Source of the DNA: Dermabacter vaginalis
Lineage (GTDB): Bacteria > Actinomycetota > Actinomycetes > Actinomycetales > Dermabacteraceae
Direction: 5' to 3'
NCBI RefSeq assembly: GCF_001678905.1
Contig: NZ_CP012117.1
Span: forward strand, 124,001 to 188,000
Length of the DNA: 64,000 bases
Shown: positions 35,403 to 43,717 of the stretch, one piece after another
Position numbering within the stretch: the stretch's first letter is position 1
Layout: each line of letters starts with the position of its first letter
The notes under the pieces: model-generated
What the model was told of the DNA's origin: nothing
What the model saw: only the letters and a program-made list of their open reading frames with translations
Database searches by the model: none
Position numbers and translations under genes: made by a program

Positions 35403-36335
35403 TTAGTCAGCGCGGAAGGTGCGCCGGTAGTTCGTGGGAGTCACGTCGATCTCACGACGCAGGTGACGCCGTAGCGTGCTAGCTGTTCCCAAGCCAGTGC
35501 GCTGGGCAATGACATCGACTGACAGGTGGCTGTTCTCCAGCAGGTGTCGGGCGGCAAGGACTCGCTGGTGCAGGATCCATTGCAGGGGGGTCTGTCCCAT
35601 CTCGGCAACGAAGCGTCGCGCGAGCTGCCGCTCGGACAAGTGCGCCTGGCGCGCCAGGTCGGCGACGGTGAGGCTCTGGTCGAGGTGGTCCACGATCCAT
35701 GCGGCGAGTTCGGCGAAGCCATGCGCCGTGGGACCAGCCGCTGGCTCCATGTATTGGGCCTGGCCGCCTGCTCGGTGGGGCGGTACCACCATGCGGCGAG
35801 CGATCCGGGCAGCGGCCCGCTCCCCAAAGTCCCTGCGCACCAGGTGCAGGCACAAGTCGATTCCGGCTGCTACGCCGGCGCTGGTGGCGACCTGTCCGTG
35901 GTCGACATAGAGCACATCGGGTTGCACCGTGATGTCGGGGTACAGCCGCTGCAACTCCGCGGCGTCCTGCCAGTGCGTGGTGGCCGTTAGTCCGTCAAGG
36001 AGTCCGGTTGCAGCGAGAGCGAAGGCGCCAGTGCACACCGACGCGACTCTTGTGCCGCGCTGGTGGGCGTCACGGAGCACCTTCAGCGTGCTTTCATGAG
36101 GGCGGGGATAGGGCCGGTAGCCAGGGATGATGATCGTGTCGGCGTGGGCCAGCGCGTCCAGGTCATGGACGGCGCCGATGCTGAATCCGCTGGAGGTCAT
36201 TACGTCGTCACCGCCGGGCGTCGACACCGCAAAGGTGTACTCCTCCTCGGCGGGGTGTCCGAAGACCTGAGCAACCGTCGACAGGTCGAAGGCGACCACT
36301 CCGGGCAGGGCGAGGGCGACAACATGGTGTGGCAT
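35403..36335 (-). CDS. GlxA-family AraC-type transcriptional regulator (DJ-1/PfpI domain)
   Basis: A 310-aa protein. Residues about 1-165 are a DJ-1/PfpI-like sensor domain with VASVCTGAFALAATGLLDG (nucleophile-elbow-like Cys, about 99-117). Residues about 210-305 are an AraC HTH pair (VADLARQAHLSERQLARRF and the second helix TGLGTASTLRRHLRRE). Such regulators often control genes for detoxifying small molecules. Codon choice looks less biased than neighbouring genes, and the gene adjoins a DJ-1 fragment and a DUF1348 gene, so transfer as a group is possible. Confidence 0.92.
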   Translation of the reverse strand: MPHHVVALALPGVVAFDLSTVAQVFGHPAEEEYTFAVSTPGGDDVMTSSGFSIGAVHDLDALAHADTIIIPGYRPYPRPHESTLKVLRDAHQRGTRVASVCTGAFALAATGLLDGLTATTHWQDAAELQRLYPDITVQPDVLYVDHGQVATSAGVAAGIDLCLHLVRRDFGERAAARIARRMVVPPHRAGGQAQYMEPAAGPTAHGFAELAAWIVDHLDQSLTVADLARQAHLSERQLARRFVAEMGQTPLQWILHQRVLAARHLLENSHLSVDVIAQRTGLGTASTLRRHLRREIDVTPTNYRRTFRAD

Positions 36336-36417
36336 GTAGCAATAATGGCAGGAACTGCGCGTTATACGTCATTCCCGCCACTCGCACTGGGCAGGGCGCC
36401 CCGGTAGGTTTGAGTCC

Positions 36418-36579
36418 ATGAGCAAGCGGGTGGTCACGGCAACCGGCGTTTCGGCAGGCTTCGATATGGCCCTCCTCTTCGTCGGACGACTCGCCAGCCC
36501 CGAACGCGCCCGACAAGTACAGGACGGCATCGAGTACCACCCGGCGCCGCCCATCTGGCCAACGCCCTTAAACCACTGA
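36418..36579 (+). pseudogene. C-terminal fragment of a DJ-1/PfpI-family protein
   Basis: A 53-codon stretch encodes VTATGVSAGFDMALLFVGRL and ends GIEYHPAPP before the stop region, which matches the C-terminal part of DJ-1/PfpI isocyanide-hydratase-like proteins (consensus T-x-G-V-S-A-G-x-D-M-A, then x-Q-x-x-x-E-Y-x-P-x-P-P). The family is normally about 190-230 residues, so about three-quarters is missing. No matching N-terminal part is visible upstream, where the GlxA-type gene starts on the other strand. Probably the scar of a deletion or partial transfer. Confidence 0.65.
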
Positions 36580-36656
36580 CACATCCCATTGAGCCACCAA
36601 GCCAAGTCTCCGGACATGCCGGGGCGGTTCACATTCCCAGATCGAGGAGTAATCAC

Positions 36657-37100
36657 ATGACCGAAACACGCAACCCAATCCCACCGTTCACCGCTGAAAC
36701 CGCCGCCCGTAAGGTACAGGCCGCCGAGGACGCATGGAACACGCGCGATCCCGAGAAGGTCGCGCAGGCCTACAGCGTCGACACCGTCTGGCGAAACCGT
36801 GACCAGACGATCACCGGCCGCGACCAGGTGATCGCCTTCCTCACCACCAAATGGGATCGGGAACTCGACTACCAGCTTCGCAAGAACCTGTGGGCGTTCA
36901 CCGATGATCAGATCGCCGTGCGATTCCAGTACGAATGGCACGACCATGACGGCCAGTGGTGGCGCTCCTACGGTAACGAACTGTGGCGCTTCGACGCGCA
37001 CGGCTACATGACCCATCGCGAGGCCAGCATCAACGACCGCCCCATCAGCCAGGAGGAACGACGCATCACCCCAGGCCGGGGCGAACTTCCCACTTGGTGA
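36657..37100 (+). CDS. DUF1348 (NTF2/SnoaL-like fold) protein
   Basis: A 147-aa protein starting ATG at 36657. It matches DUF1348 closely: AEDAWNTRDPEKVAQAY, DTVWRNRDQTITGRDQVIAFLTTKW in part (about 42-66), KNLWAFTDDQIAVRFQYEW in part, GNELWRFDAHGYMTHREASINDRPI in part. The NTF2-like fold makes a small cone-shaped pocket; the reaction, if any, is unknown. It sits with a GlxA-type regulator and a DJ-1 fragment, a set often found together in stress or xenobiotic clusters. Confidence 0.9.
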   Translation: MTETRNPIPPFTAETAARKVQAAEDAWNTRDPEKVAQAYSVDTVWRNRDQTITGRDQVIAFLTTKWDRELDYQLRKNLWAFTDDQIAVRFQYEWHDHDGQWWRSYGNELWRFDAHGYMTHREASINDRPISQEERRITPGRGELPTW

Positions 37101-37160
37101 CACTCCGCCGCCCTTCTCGCGATTGATCACCGTCCCCGGTCAGTACATCTAGGCGCCGGC

Positions 37161-38174
37161 TCACTCGCCGGGAGTGTAGATCCACGGCGCTCGCGGCAAG
37201 GCTTCAGGGTCGAAGGCCTCGAGGATGTCGCGGGCGCTTCGGCACCCCGGAAGCCCCAGGGAGTCTCCGATGGTTTCGGCGACGTCCTCGGGGCTTTCCC
37301 CTTTGGCGAGGCGATCCCTGAGCGTCACGGCTCCGTCTCGCTTGGCGAGCCTCGCCCCATCGGTGTTGAGGGCGAGCGGGACGTGAATGTAGGAGAGTTG
37401 CGCCGACGGATGCGGCGGCGAGGCTGTCCCGGCGACCGTCGGACCCGCGCTGAGCCGATCGGGGTGCGGGAAAAGCCAGGGCGCGGCCTGCGCGAGCAGA
37501 TCGGTGAGGTAGGCCTGGCGCGGGCTCGAGCTGAGGAGATCATCCCCGCGCACGACCTGGTCGACCCCCGTCTCGATATCGTCGACCACCGCCACGAGGT
37601 TGTAGGCGAACATCCCATCGCCGCGCACGAGCACGAAGTCGTCGACATCGCCCACGGTGTGCCCGGCGTACAGGTCGGTGACCTCGTAGGAGTGCGTATC
37701 CGCGCGCAGTCGCAGCGACGGTTCCCGATTTAGTGCGCGCATCTTCTCCCGGCCGGCCGTTCGCTCGGCCTCGGTCAGCTCACGGCACGTCCCTGGGTAC
37801 GCCCCCGGCGGGGCGTGAGGGGCCGACGGCGCCTCGTGAATCTCGCGGCGGGTGCAATAGCACTCGTAGACGAGTCCGCGTTCATCGAGGGCAGCCACGA
37901 CCCGCTGATACAGGTCAAGTCGCTTCGACTGCCAGGCGACAGGGCCGTCCCAGTCGAGGCCAAGCGCCTCCATGTCCTCGAGTTGCCGTGCGGCGCTTCC
38001 CTCTTTCACCCGGTTGAGGTCCTCCATGCGCATGAGGAAATCGCGGCCCGTGCGGCGCGCGAATACCCACGCGAGGATCGCCGTGCGGAGGTTGCCGAGG
38101 TGGAGGTCGCCGCTCGGCGAGGGCGCGTAGCGGCCCGCGAAGCCCAAGGGGGAGTGGGAGTCAGGAGTAGTCAT
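37161..38174 (-). CDS. gluQRS: Glutamyl-Q tRNA(Asp) synthetase
   Basis: A 337-aa shortened glutamyl-tRNA synthetase lacking the anticodon-binding domain; it charges queuosine of tRNA-Asp with glutamate. Features: GRYAPSPSGDLHLGNLRTA (HIGH-like HLGN, about 12-30), a Cys-containing Zn site (YECYCTRRE, about 98-106, and a later C in PGTCREL), and AKRDG (KMSKS-like, about 277). I chose ATG at 38174 (MTTPDSHS), which overlaps the upstream GNAT gene end by 14 bases. A loop insertion near residue 245 (around LSAGPTVAGTASPP) contains a near-copy of the decamer and is not typical of the family. Confidence 0.92.
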   Translation of the reverse strand: MTTPDSHSPLGFAGRYAPSPSGDLHLGNLRTAILAWVFARRTGRDFLMRMEDLNRVKEGSAARQLEDMEALGLDWDGPVAWQSKRLDLYQRVVAALDERGLVYECYCTRREIHEAPSAPHAPPGAYPGTCRELTEAERTAGREKMRALNREPSLRLRADTHSYEVTDLYAGHTVGDVDDFVLVRGDGMFAYNLVAVVDDIETGVDQVVRGDDLLSSSPRQAYLTDLLAQAAPWLFPHPDRLSAGPTVAGTASPPHPSAQLSYIHVPLALNTDGARLAKRDGAVTLRDRLAKGESPEDVAETIGDSLGLPGCRSARDILEAFDPEALPRAPWIYTPGE

Positions 38175-38760
38175 GGAGATCGAGGAGGTAGACGACATGC
38201 GCGCCCGTTTCGGTTGGGTCGCTTTCGGTGGAAAGGGTGAAGCCGAGGCGTTCGGCGAGGCGACGCGCGGGGAGGTTCTGATCCGCGGTAATAAATGCGG
38301 CTTCGCGCGGGGCGTCGCGGAGGGAGGCGACAGCACGCAGACTCTGAGCGAGGGCGGCCGTGGCAAGACCCGTGCCCCATGCCTCGGGTGCGAGCCTCAC
38401 GTAGGTGTTGGCGACCCAGCGCTCGCCGAGCGGCATGCCCGAGAGGCCTGCGACACCGAGGAACGTTCCCGCTCCTCGAGTGCGAATCGCGTGGTAGCCG
38501 TAGCCGTCTCGCTCGTGCGAGGCGATCCACACACCGAGAACGCGCTGCATCTGGTCGACGGTCTCAAGTGGACCGATCGAGTCGAGCTCGAACGCGCGTG
38601 GATCGGAGTGGAGGAGCCACAGCTCAGGGAGGTCCTCGGTGCTCAACGGTGCGAGGACGTGCGAGAGAGCCCCGCTCCCACGGAGTGCGTGGGGAACGGG
38701 GCTCTCGCTGCTCAGAGGCGAAGTGTCACTCACCCTTGTGGGTGTTTTCCTTCTCGCCAT
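38161..38760 (-). CDS. GNAT-family N-acetyltransferase
   Basis: A 199-aa acetyltransferase of the RimJ-like kind. Recognisable parts are LSTEDLPELWLLHSDPRAFE (about 39-58), GVWIASHERDGYGYHAIR, VANTYVRLAPEAWGTGLATAA (acetyl-CoA binding, about 116-136) and ADQNLPARRLAERLGF (about 161-176). The exact start is unsure: ATG at 38760 overlaps the previous gene by 35 bases, while GTG at 38736 would overlap by 11. Substrate unknown. Confidence 0.85.
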   Translation of the reverse strand: MARRKTPTRVSDTSPLSSESPVPHALRGSGALSHVLAPLSTEDLPELWLLHSDPRAFELDSIGPLETVDQMQRVLGVWIASHERDGYGYHAIRTRGAGTFLGVAGLSGMPLGERWVANTYVRLAPEAWGTGLATAALAQSLRAVASLRDAPREAAFITADQNLPARRLAERLGFTLSTESDPTETGAHVVYLLDLHDYS

Positions 38761-39469
38761 CGGCGAGCGACTCGGGAACGTCGCCAGCCTCGGCTGCGGC
38801 CACCGAATCGGAAACCTCGGTCGAATCCTCTTCGCTCACGCCTGCGGCGGGGTAGTGCGAGCGAGCGAAGTCAGCCGGCGGAGCCCACGGATCCTCGACG
38901 GGGCGGGTCTTCTGCCACGCGAGGTAGCCGGCGGTGCCGGCAACAGCGGCAATGCCGAGCACAACGAGGACGGTGCCCACCTTCGACTTCTTCTTGTCGG
39001 CCACGGGGCTCGTGGTAGCGGCGGTACGGATTTCCGGAGCGCCCTTCTCCCACTCGGCGCGAGCGGCATCGACGGCGGCGGCAACAGCTGCGCCGAGGGT
39101 CGTGTTCGCGGCGTCCGCCGTGCGGCGAGCGCGGGGGAGGTAGTCGGCCTCAAAATCGCTACGGAACTTGCGTGCGCGGGGGCCGACGTTGCGGTCGAAT
39201 TCATCGGAAAGACGGCCCGAAAGCCCGCTCACGCGTGCCTGGCCGGCGTTGAGGCCCTTGCGCACGCGCTTTTCCACCTCGGGGGCGTAGTCGCCGTAGA
39301 ACTTCTCGGCGCGCTTACGCGCCCCCTTCGAAGCCTCGTTGAACAGCGGACCGGCGTTATCGAGCGCCTTGCGCCACGTGCTCTGGGCGTGCTTCGCCTG
39401 CTTCTTGGCGTTCTTTGCGTGCTTCTTCGCGGCCTTCTTGGCCTCGCGCTTGGAATTGGTGAAAGCCAT
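38726..39469 (-). CDS. Lys/Ala-rich protein with one C-terminal-half TM helix
   Basis: A 247-aa protein with ATG at 39469 (MAFTNSKREAKKAAKKHAK) behind AAAGGG. Residues 1-75 are very rich in Lys, Ala and Arg and probably form a long basic helix, reminiscent of nucleic-acid-binding tails. Residues about 75-155 are charged and Ala-rich, then one TM helix (VGTVLVVLGIAAVAGTAGYL, about 164-183) and a short tail with an acidic end. Similar lysine-rich membrane proteins occur in actinomycetes, but I cannot name a function. Confidence 0.8.
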   Translation of the reverse strand: MAFTNSKREAKKAAKKHAKNAKKQAKHAQSTWRKALDNAGPLFNEASKGARKRAEKFYGDYAPEVEKRVRKGLNAGQARVSGLSGRLSDEFDRNVGPRARKFRSDFEADYLPRARRTADAANTTLGAAVAAAVDAARAEWEKGAPEIRTAATTSPVADKKKSKVGTVLVVLGIAAVAGTAGYLAWQKTRPVEDPWAPPADFARSHYPAAGVSEEDSTEVSDSVAAAEAGDVPESLADGEKENTHKGE

Positions 39470-39643
39470 CGCTGACCCTTTCGTTCGTGCGCCGGAAACC
39501 CCGGCGGCGGTCTGGAAGTGCGGGTGGTGGCCACGCCGCGATGTCTCAAGCCTACTAGCGGTACATCGGCGGATCACAGTTTCTATGCAGAATGGGTGAG
39601 CGCCGTTCAGCGGTTTTCAGCGAGGGTATGGGAGGATCGAGGC

Positions 39644-40180
39644 ATGTTTGCAACGCTTCACACTAATCACGGCGATATCCGCCTCGAACTGTTCCCCAAC
39701 CACGCCCCCAAGACCGTCGCGAACTTCGTTGAGCTCGCCAAGGGTGAGCGCGAATTCACGAATCCGGTGACGGGCGACAAGGAAAAGCGCCCCTACTACG
39801 ACGGCGTGATCTTCCACCGCATCATCGATGGCTTCATGATCCAGGGCGGCGACCCGACCGGCACCGGTACGGGTGGCCCCGGCTACAACTTCGACGATGA
39901 AATCTCGGAGAAGAACTTCAACGAGCCCTACGTGCTTGCCATGGCGAACGCCGGTAAGCGCATGAACGCCATCACGGGCCGCCCCTCGGGCACGAACGGC
40001 TCGCAGTTCTTCATCACCGTTGCCCCCACCCAGTACCTCCACGGAAAGCACACCGTGTTTGGCGAGGTCGCTGACGACGAGTCGAAGAAGGTCGTTGACG
40101 AAATTGCCAAGGTCGACACCGACATGCGTGACCGTCCGCTCGAGGATGTCGTCATCACCTCGGTGACCATCGAGGACTAA
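39644..40180 (+). CDS. Cyclophilin-type peptidyl-prolyl cis-trans isomerase
   Basis: A 178-aa cytosolic cyclophilin. ATG at 39644 follows GGAGGATCGAGG. Conserved active-site pieces are IFHRIIDGFMIQGGDPTGTG (about 47-66, with catalytic Arg in FHR), GTNGSQFFITVAPTQYLHGK (about 117-136) and HTVFGEV. In many actinomycetes this gene and a rhomboid gene stand near the replication origin; the same pairing is seen here. Confidence 0.95.
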   Translation: MFATLHTNHGDIRLELFPNHAPKTVANFVELAKGEREFTNPVTGDKEKRPYYDGVIFHRIIDGFMIQGGDPTGTGTGGPGYNFDDEISEKNFNEPYVLAMANAGKRMNAITGRPSGTNGSQFFITVAPTQYLHGKHTVFGEVADDESKKVVDEIAKVDTDMRDRPLEDVVITSVTIED

Positions 40181-40200
40181 CCCGCAGGGTTTCACCGTCA

Positions 40201-41151
40201 ATGTCCCAGAGCTACGGAAAAGGAGCCGATCCGAAGCCGGGCGGGGGCGAGCCGGACTACACGAGTAGTGCGGCCCCCGTGTGCCCGCGCCACCCGGATC
40301 GGCCCTCTCTTATCCGCTGCCAGCGCTGCGACCGCCCCGCGTGCGTCGAATGCCAGCGCAGGGCCGCCGTAGGCATCCAATGCGTCGACTGCGTGAGCGA
40401 GGCCGAACACAGTCAGCGTCAGAGTGCCCCGCGAACCGTTGTGGGAGCCGAGCCCGTGCGCACCCTCCCCGTCGTGACGTACACGATCATGGGGCTGTGC
40501 GCCGTGATCTTCGCACTCCAGTTCATCGGGCTTGATCACACACTCTCGCAGTGGTTCATGTTCGCGCCGTTCCGCTCGCTCGCGATGCCGTGGACTTTCC
40601 TCACGAGCGGCTTCCTCCACGGGGGAATCGCACACGTGGGGTTGAATCTCTACGCGCTGTGGGCCGTTGGGCAGTATCTTGAGCGCGCGCTCGGGCACTG
40701 GCGATACCTCGCGGTGTTCCTCGTGAGCGTGCTCGGCGGGCACACCGCCGTGCTGCTTCTGTCAAGCATCGGCACGGATTCGTGGTTCACGGGCACGGTA
40801 GGCGCTTCGGGCGGTCTTTTCGGCATGTTCGGCGCGCTCCTGATCCTCCAACGCCGGCTCGGTGCGGAGAGCACGCAGGTTCTTATCCTTATCGTGCTCA
40901 ATTTCGTGATTGGCTTCATTTACCCGGGTATCTCGTGGCAGGGCCACCTTGGAGGCCTCGTTGTGGGGGCAGCAGCCGTCGGCCTGTTCTTCGCAACCCG
41001 ACCCACCGCCGAACCTGGCGCGGATCGCGTTGCTGTCGCGAAAAAATCGACGCTCATTCACGGCGGCGTGATCGCGGGAATCGTCGTGTTGCTGATCGCC
41101 GCGTGCGCGGTCAAGTGGTGGTTCGCGGCGCAGACGGGCTACCTCGCCTAG
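40201..41151 (+). CDS. Rhomboid-family intramembrane serine protease with zinc-binding head
   Basis: A 316-aa membrane protein. Residues 28-64 hold a B-box-like zinc motif (CPRHPDRPSLIRCQRC, then CVECQ and CVDC). The six-TM rhomboid core has HGGIAHVGLNLYALWAVG (about 140-157), the catalytic Ser203 in GASGGLFG and the catalytic His249 in WQGHLGG. Would cut membrane proteins within the bilayer; substrates are unknown. Starts 20 bp after the cyclophilin gene. Confidence 0.94.
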   Translation: MSQSYGKGADPKPGGGEPDYTSSAAPVCPRHPDRPSLIRCQRCDRPACVECQRRAAVGIQCVDCVSEAEHSQRQSAPRTVVGAEPVRTLPVVTYTIMGLCAVIFALQFIGLDHTLSQWFMFAPFRSLAMPWTFLTSGFLHGGIAHVGLNLYALWAVGQYLERALGHWRYLAVFLVSVLGGHTAVLLLSSIGTDSWFTGTVGASGGLFGMFGALLILQRRLGAESTQVLILIVLNFVIGFIYPGISWQGHLGGLVVGAAAVGLFFATRPTAEPGADRVAVAKKSTLIHGGVIAGIVVLLIAACAVKWWFAAQTGYLA

Positions 41152-41181
41152 GGTTGCTCCAGCCACCACCGCACAACTGAG

Positions 41182-41190
41182 TTATCCACA
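41182..41190 (+). promoter_or_regulatory. Perfect DnaA box
   Basis: TTATCCACA exactly matches the consensus DnaA box. It lies alone between the rhomboid gene and its terminator; no cluster of boxes or AT-rich element is visible, so this is not an origin by itself. Confidence 0.5.
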
Positions 41191-41249
41191 ACGTTGTTCA
41201 CGGTTGGGGAGAACTACAGCGGTGTCATTCACGCGTGAACAGCACCGAT

Positions 41250-41274
41250 GCCCCGCCCACACGGGCGGGGCTTT
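41250..41274 (+). terminator. Terminator after the rhomboid gene
   Basis: GCCCCGCCC (41250-41258), loop ACAC, GGGCGGGGC (41263-41271), then TTT. It may work in both directions, since the minus-strand gene ending at 41299 is convergent. Confidence 0.85.
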
Positions 41275-41298
41275 CGCGTATGCGGTTGGGGCGAGCCC

Positions 41299-41736
41299 TT
41301 AGAGCGCGCGGTGTGCCTCGTGCTCGCGTGCAACCTCGGCTTCGGCGGCGGCCACGCGCTCGCTCCACACCTCGCGGAGAGATTCGAGGGCCTCGTGCGA
41401 GGGGGCCTGCTCCACATCGAGTTCAAGAATGGTCGCGCCCTCGTCCTCCATCAGGGTGGCCTGCACGATGATGCGAGCGTTCACGAGCGGGCTGTCGTAC
41501 TCCACGCGAATGCGGTGCCCGAGCGCCGAGCCGAGCACTTTGCCGATGATCTGGCGGTTCTTACCGGGATTCTTGACGAGTGGGCCACCCACCATGAGCG
41601 GGATCGACGGCAGGCCCAGCCAGGCGGGAAGCCACTGCTGGGTCATGCGGTCCCACGCCTCGTCTTGTGAAAGCGCGAACTGGCCGCGTGCGCGGAATGT
41701 GTAATCGGTGCGTGAAAGGGTGCGTGCGTCACTCAT
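41299..41736 (-). CDS. SRPBCC-like small protein (DUF2505-type)
   Basis: A 145-aa soluble protein. It has the general plan of SRPBCC/START-like domains: a first strand YTFRARGQFALSQDEAWDRM in part, helices near WLPAWLG, strands HRIRVEYDSP and ARIIVQATLME, then a long C-terminal helix (ALESLREVWSERVAAAEAEV, about 114-133). The DUF2505 assignment is from memory and modest. No active-site motif can be named. Confidence 0.6.
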   Translation of the reverse strand: MSDARTLSRTDYTFRARGQFALSQDEAWDRMTQQWLPAWLGLPSIPLMVGGPLVKNPGKNRQIIGKVLGSALGHRIRVEYDSPLVNARIIVQATLMEDEGATILELDVEQAPSHEALESLREVWSERVAAAEAEVAREHEAHRAL

Positions 41737-41753
41737 GCCTCCAAAATAGGAAG

Positions 41754-41784
41754 GCCCGCGCCCCCCTGGGAAGAGGGCGCGGGC
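41754..41784 (-). terminator. Terminator after the aldo/keto reductase genes
   Basis: GCCCGCGCCC (41754-41763) and GGGCGCGGGC (41775-41784) form a perfect 10-bp stem with an 11-nt loop, downstream of the minus-strand reductase stop at 41853. Confidence 0.8.
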
Positions 41785-41852
41785 AGGATCCGCACAGTGT
41801 TCGGGAACTTGTTACCTTCCGCTTAACGGAACGAAACTTCGCCTCCGACGGT

Positions 41853-42692
41853 TTACTTGAAATCCGCCGTGGCCGGGTCCGGGCCGCCGCGGCCATCGGC
41901 ACGCGAAAGAGCGTTGATCTTCTCGATCTCCTCGCCGCTGAGCGTGAGGCCAAGCGACTCCCAGTTTTCGGCGATGCGCGAAGGCGTGACCGACTTCGGA
42001 ATGGCGATCGTGCCGAGCTGGCGGTGCCACGCGAGGATGACCTGCGCGATGCTCGCGTCGTGGGCTTTCGCGATGGTCTCGAGGGCGGGGTCGCTCAGAA
42101 CGTCTCCGCCCTGGCCAAGCGGGCCCCATGCCTCGGTGGCAACGCCGTACTTGGTGTTGGCCACGCGCAGCTCCGCCTGGTTGAAGTAGGGGTGAAGCTC
42201 AACCTGGTTGAGAACCGGGGTGACGCCGCTCGTTTCGATGAGATCCTCAAGGTTTTCCGCGGGGAAGTTCGACACGCCAATCGACGTGATACGGCCCTGC
42301 TTCTGGAGTTCAATAAAGGCCTTCCACGTGTCGTTGTAGAGGCCGAAGCTCGGGCATGCCCAGTGGATGAGGTACAGGTCGAGCACCTCGAGGCCAAGCT
42401 TGCCCATGGACTCGTCGAACGCGCGCATCGTCTCGTCGTAGCCCTGGTTCGCGTTCCACAGCTTCGTGGTGATGAACAGGTCCTTCGGGTCGATGCCCGC
42501 GGCGTCAATACCCTGGCGCACACCCTCCTCGTTGCCGTATACGGCTGCGGTATCGATGTGGCGGTAGCCGGTCTCAATCGCGGCCTTGACAGCAGCGGCG
42601 GTCTCGTCGTTCGGGACCTTGAACACGCCGAAGCCGAGCTGCGGGATCTGCTTCCCGTCGTTCAGGGTCGTGAGTGGACTTTCGTAGGCCAT
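41853..42692 (-). CDS. Aldo/keto reductase (2,5-diketo-D-gluconate reductase type)
   Basis: A 279-aa NADPH-dependent reductase. ATG at 42692 (MAYESPLTTLNDG) follows AAGGAG. The AKR tetrad is visible: Asp and Tyr in GYRHIDTAAVYGNE (about 41-54), Lys in DLFITTKLWN (about 68-77) and His in YLIHWACP (about 105-112). IAIPKSVTPSRIAENW (about 230-245) is the nucleotide-phosphate loop. A close paralogue lies just upstream, separated by 59 bp. Both have the C-terminal pattern of AKR5-type enzymes; substrates are unknown. Confidence 0.94.
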   Translation of the reverse strand: MAYESPLTTLNDGKQIPQLGFGVFKVPNDETAAAVKAAIETGYRHIDTAAVYGNEEGVRQGIDAAGIDPKDLFITTKLWNANQGYDETMRAFDESMGKLGLEVLDLYLIHWACPSFGLYNDTWKAFIELQKQGRITSIGVSNFPAENLEDLIETSGVTPVLNQVELHPYFNQAELRVANTKYGVATEAWGPLGQGGDVLSDPALETIAKAHDASIAQVILAWHRQLGTIAIPKSVTPSRIAENWESLGLTLSGEEIEKINALSRADGRGGPDPATADFK

Positions 42693-42751
42693 GGGTGTCT
42701 CCTTACAGTTAGCGGTCACACTTTTCTTGGTCTGCGTGAAATGCGTGGTGC

Positions 42752-43627
42752 TTAGCCCTTGTAGCCCGCACCCCGCACCATCGTTTCCGGGTCGAAGCCG
42801 GTGCGCCCGGCCTCCCCGCGATCGAGGGTCGCGATCGCCTCGAGATCCTCGGACGTGAGGTGAACGTTCAGTGCAGCGAAGTTTTCGCGAATGCGGCTCG
42901 GTGTCACGGATTTCGGAATGGCGATCGTGCCGAGCGCGAGGTGCCACGCGAGCACCACTTGCGCGGGCGTCGCCCCGCGGCGCTCGGCAATGTCGCGAAT
43001 AATCGGCTCGTCGAAGAGGCCCTTGGCTCGGTGAAGCGGTGCCCACGCCTGGCTCAGCACGCCGCGTTCGCGGTTGGCCTCGCGAAGTTCTGTTTGAGCG
43101 AAGTAGGGATTGAGTTCGATCTGGTTGAGAACCGGCGCAACGCCCGTCGCGGCCGTGAGCTCGTCGATGCGGCGTGCGGGAAAGTTTGCCACGCCGATCG
43201 AGGTGGCGAGGCCCTCCTCGCGGAGCCTGATGAGTTCCTCCCAGGTCTCGACCGCGAGACCATTCATGGGCATGGGCCAGTGGATGAGGTAGAGGTCCAC
43301 GTAGTCGAGACCGAGCCGCTCGAGGCTCTCCTCGAACGCGCGGCGGGTCTTCTCACGACCGTGGTCGTCGTTCCACACCTTCGTCGTGACGAAGAGGTCG
43401 GAACGCGCAAGACCCGAGTGGCGCACGGCCCGCCCCACGCCCTCCTCGTTGTCGTAGAGCTTCGCCGTGTCGATATGCCGGTAGCCAGCCTCGAACGCGC
43501 AGGCGATGGCGGCTTCGACCTCGTCGTTCGGGGTTTTGTACACCCCGAAGCCGAGCTGGGGGATCGTCCTGCCGTCGCTCAGTGTGAGCAGGGGGCTTGC
43601 AGTAGCGGCATCGCTCGCGGAGGTCAT
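42752..43627 (-). CDS. Aldo/keto reductase (paralogue)
   Basis: A 291-aa AKR related to the gene downstream. ATG at 43627 (MTSASDAATASPLL) follows GAAGAAGGA. Tetrad residues lie in GYRHIDTAKLYDNE, DLFVTTKVWN and YLIHWPMP; the cofactor loop is IAIPKSVTPSRIREN. It is the first gene of a two-gene unit that probably arose by tandem duplication. Confidence 0.94.
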   Translation of the reverse strand: MTSASDAATASPLLTLSDGRTIPQLGFGVYKTPNDEVEAAIACAFEAGYRHIDTAKLYDNEEGVGRAVRHSGLARSDLFVTTKVWNDDHGREKTRRAFEESLERLGLDYVDLYLIHWPMPMNGLAVETWEELIRLREEGLATSIGVANFPARRIDELTAATGVAPVLNQIELNPYFAQTELREANRERGVLSQAWAPLHRAKGLFDEPIIRDIAERRGATPAQVVLAWHLALGTIAIPKSVTPSRIRENFAALNVHLTSEDLEAIATLDRGEAGRTGFDPETMVRGAGYKG

Positions 43628-43717
43628 CTCATCCTTCTTCCTAAAGCCTCGCACCAGCCTATAAACCTCCATCGGGTGGTCCCTGAATCATCACGATGGT
43701 GAAGCTGCGCCCGTACA

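Noticed and set aside
36369..37130. Minus-strand frame of 253 codons over the DUF1348 gene
   Set aside because: The plus-strand DUF1348 protein matches a known family over its full length, and the minus frame gives no recognisable domain.
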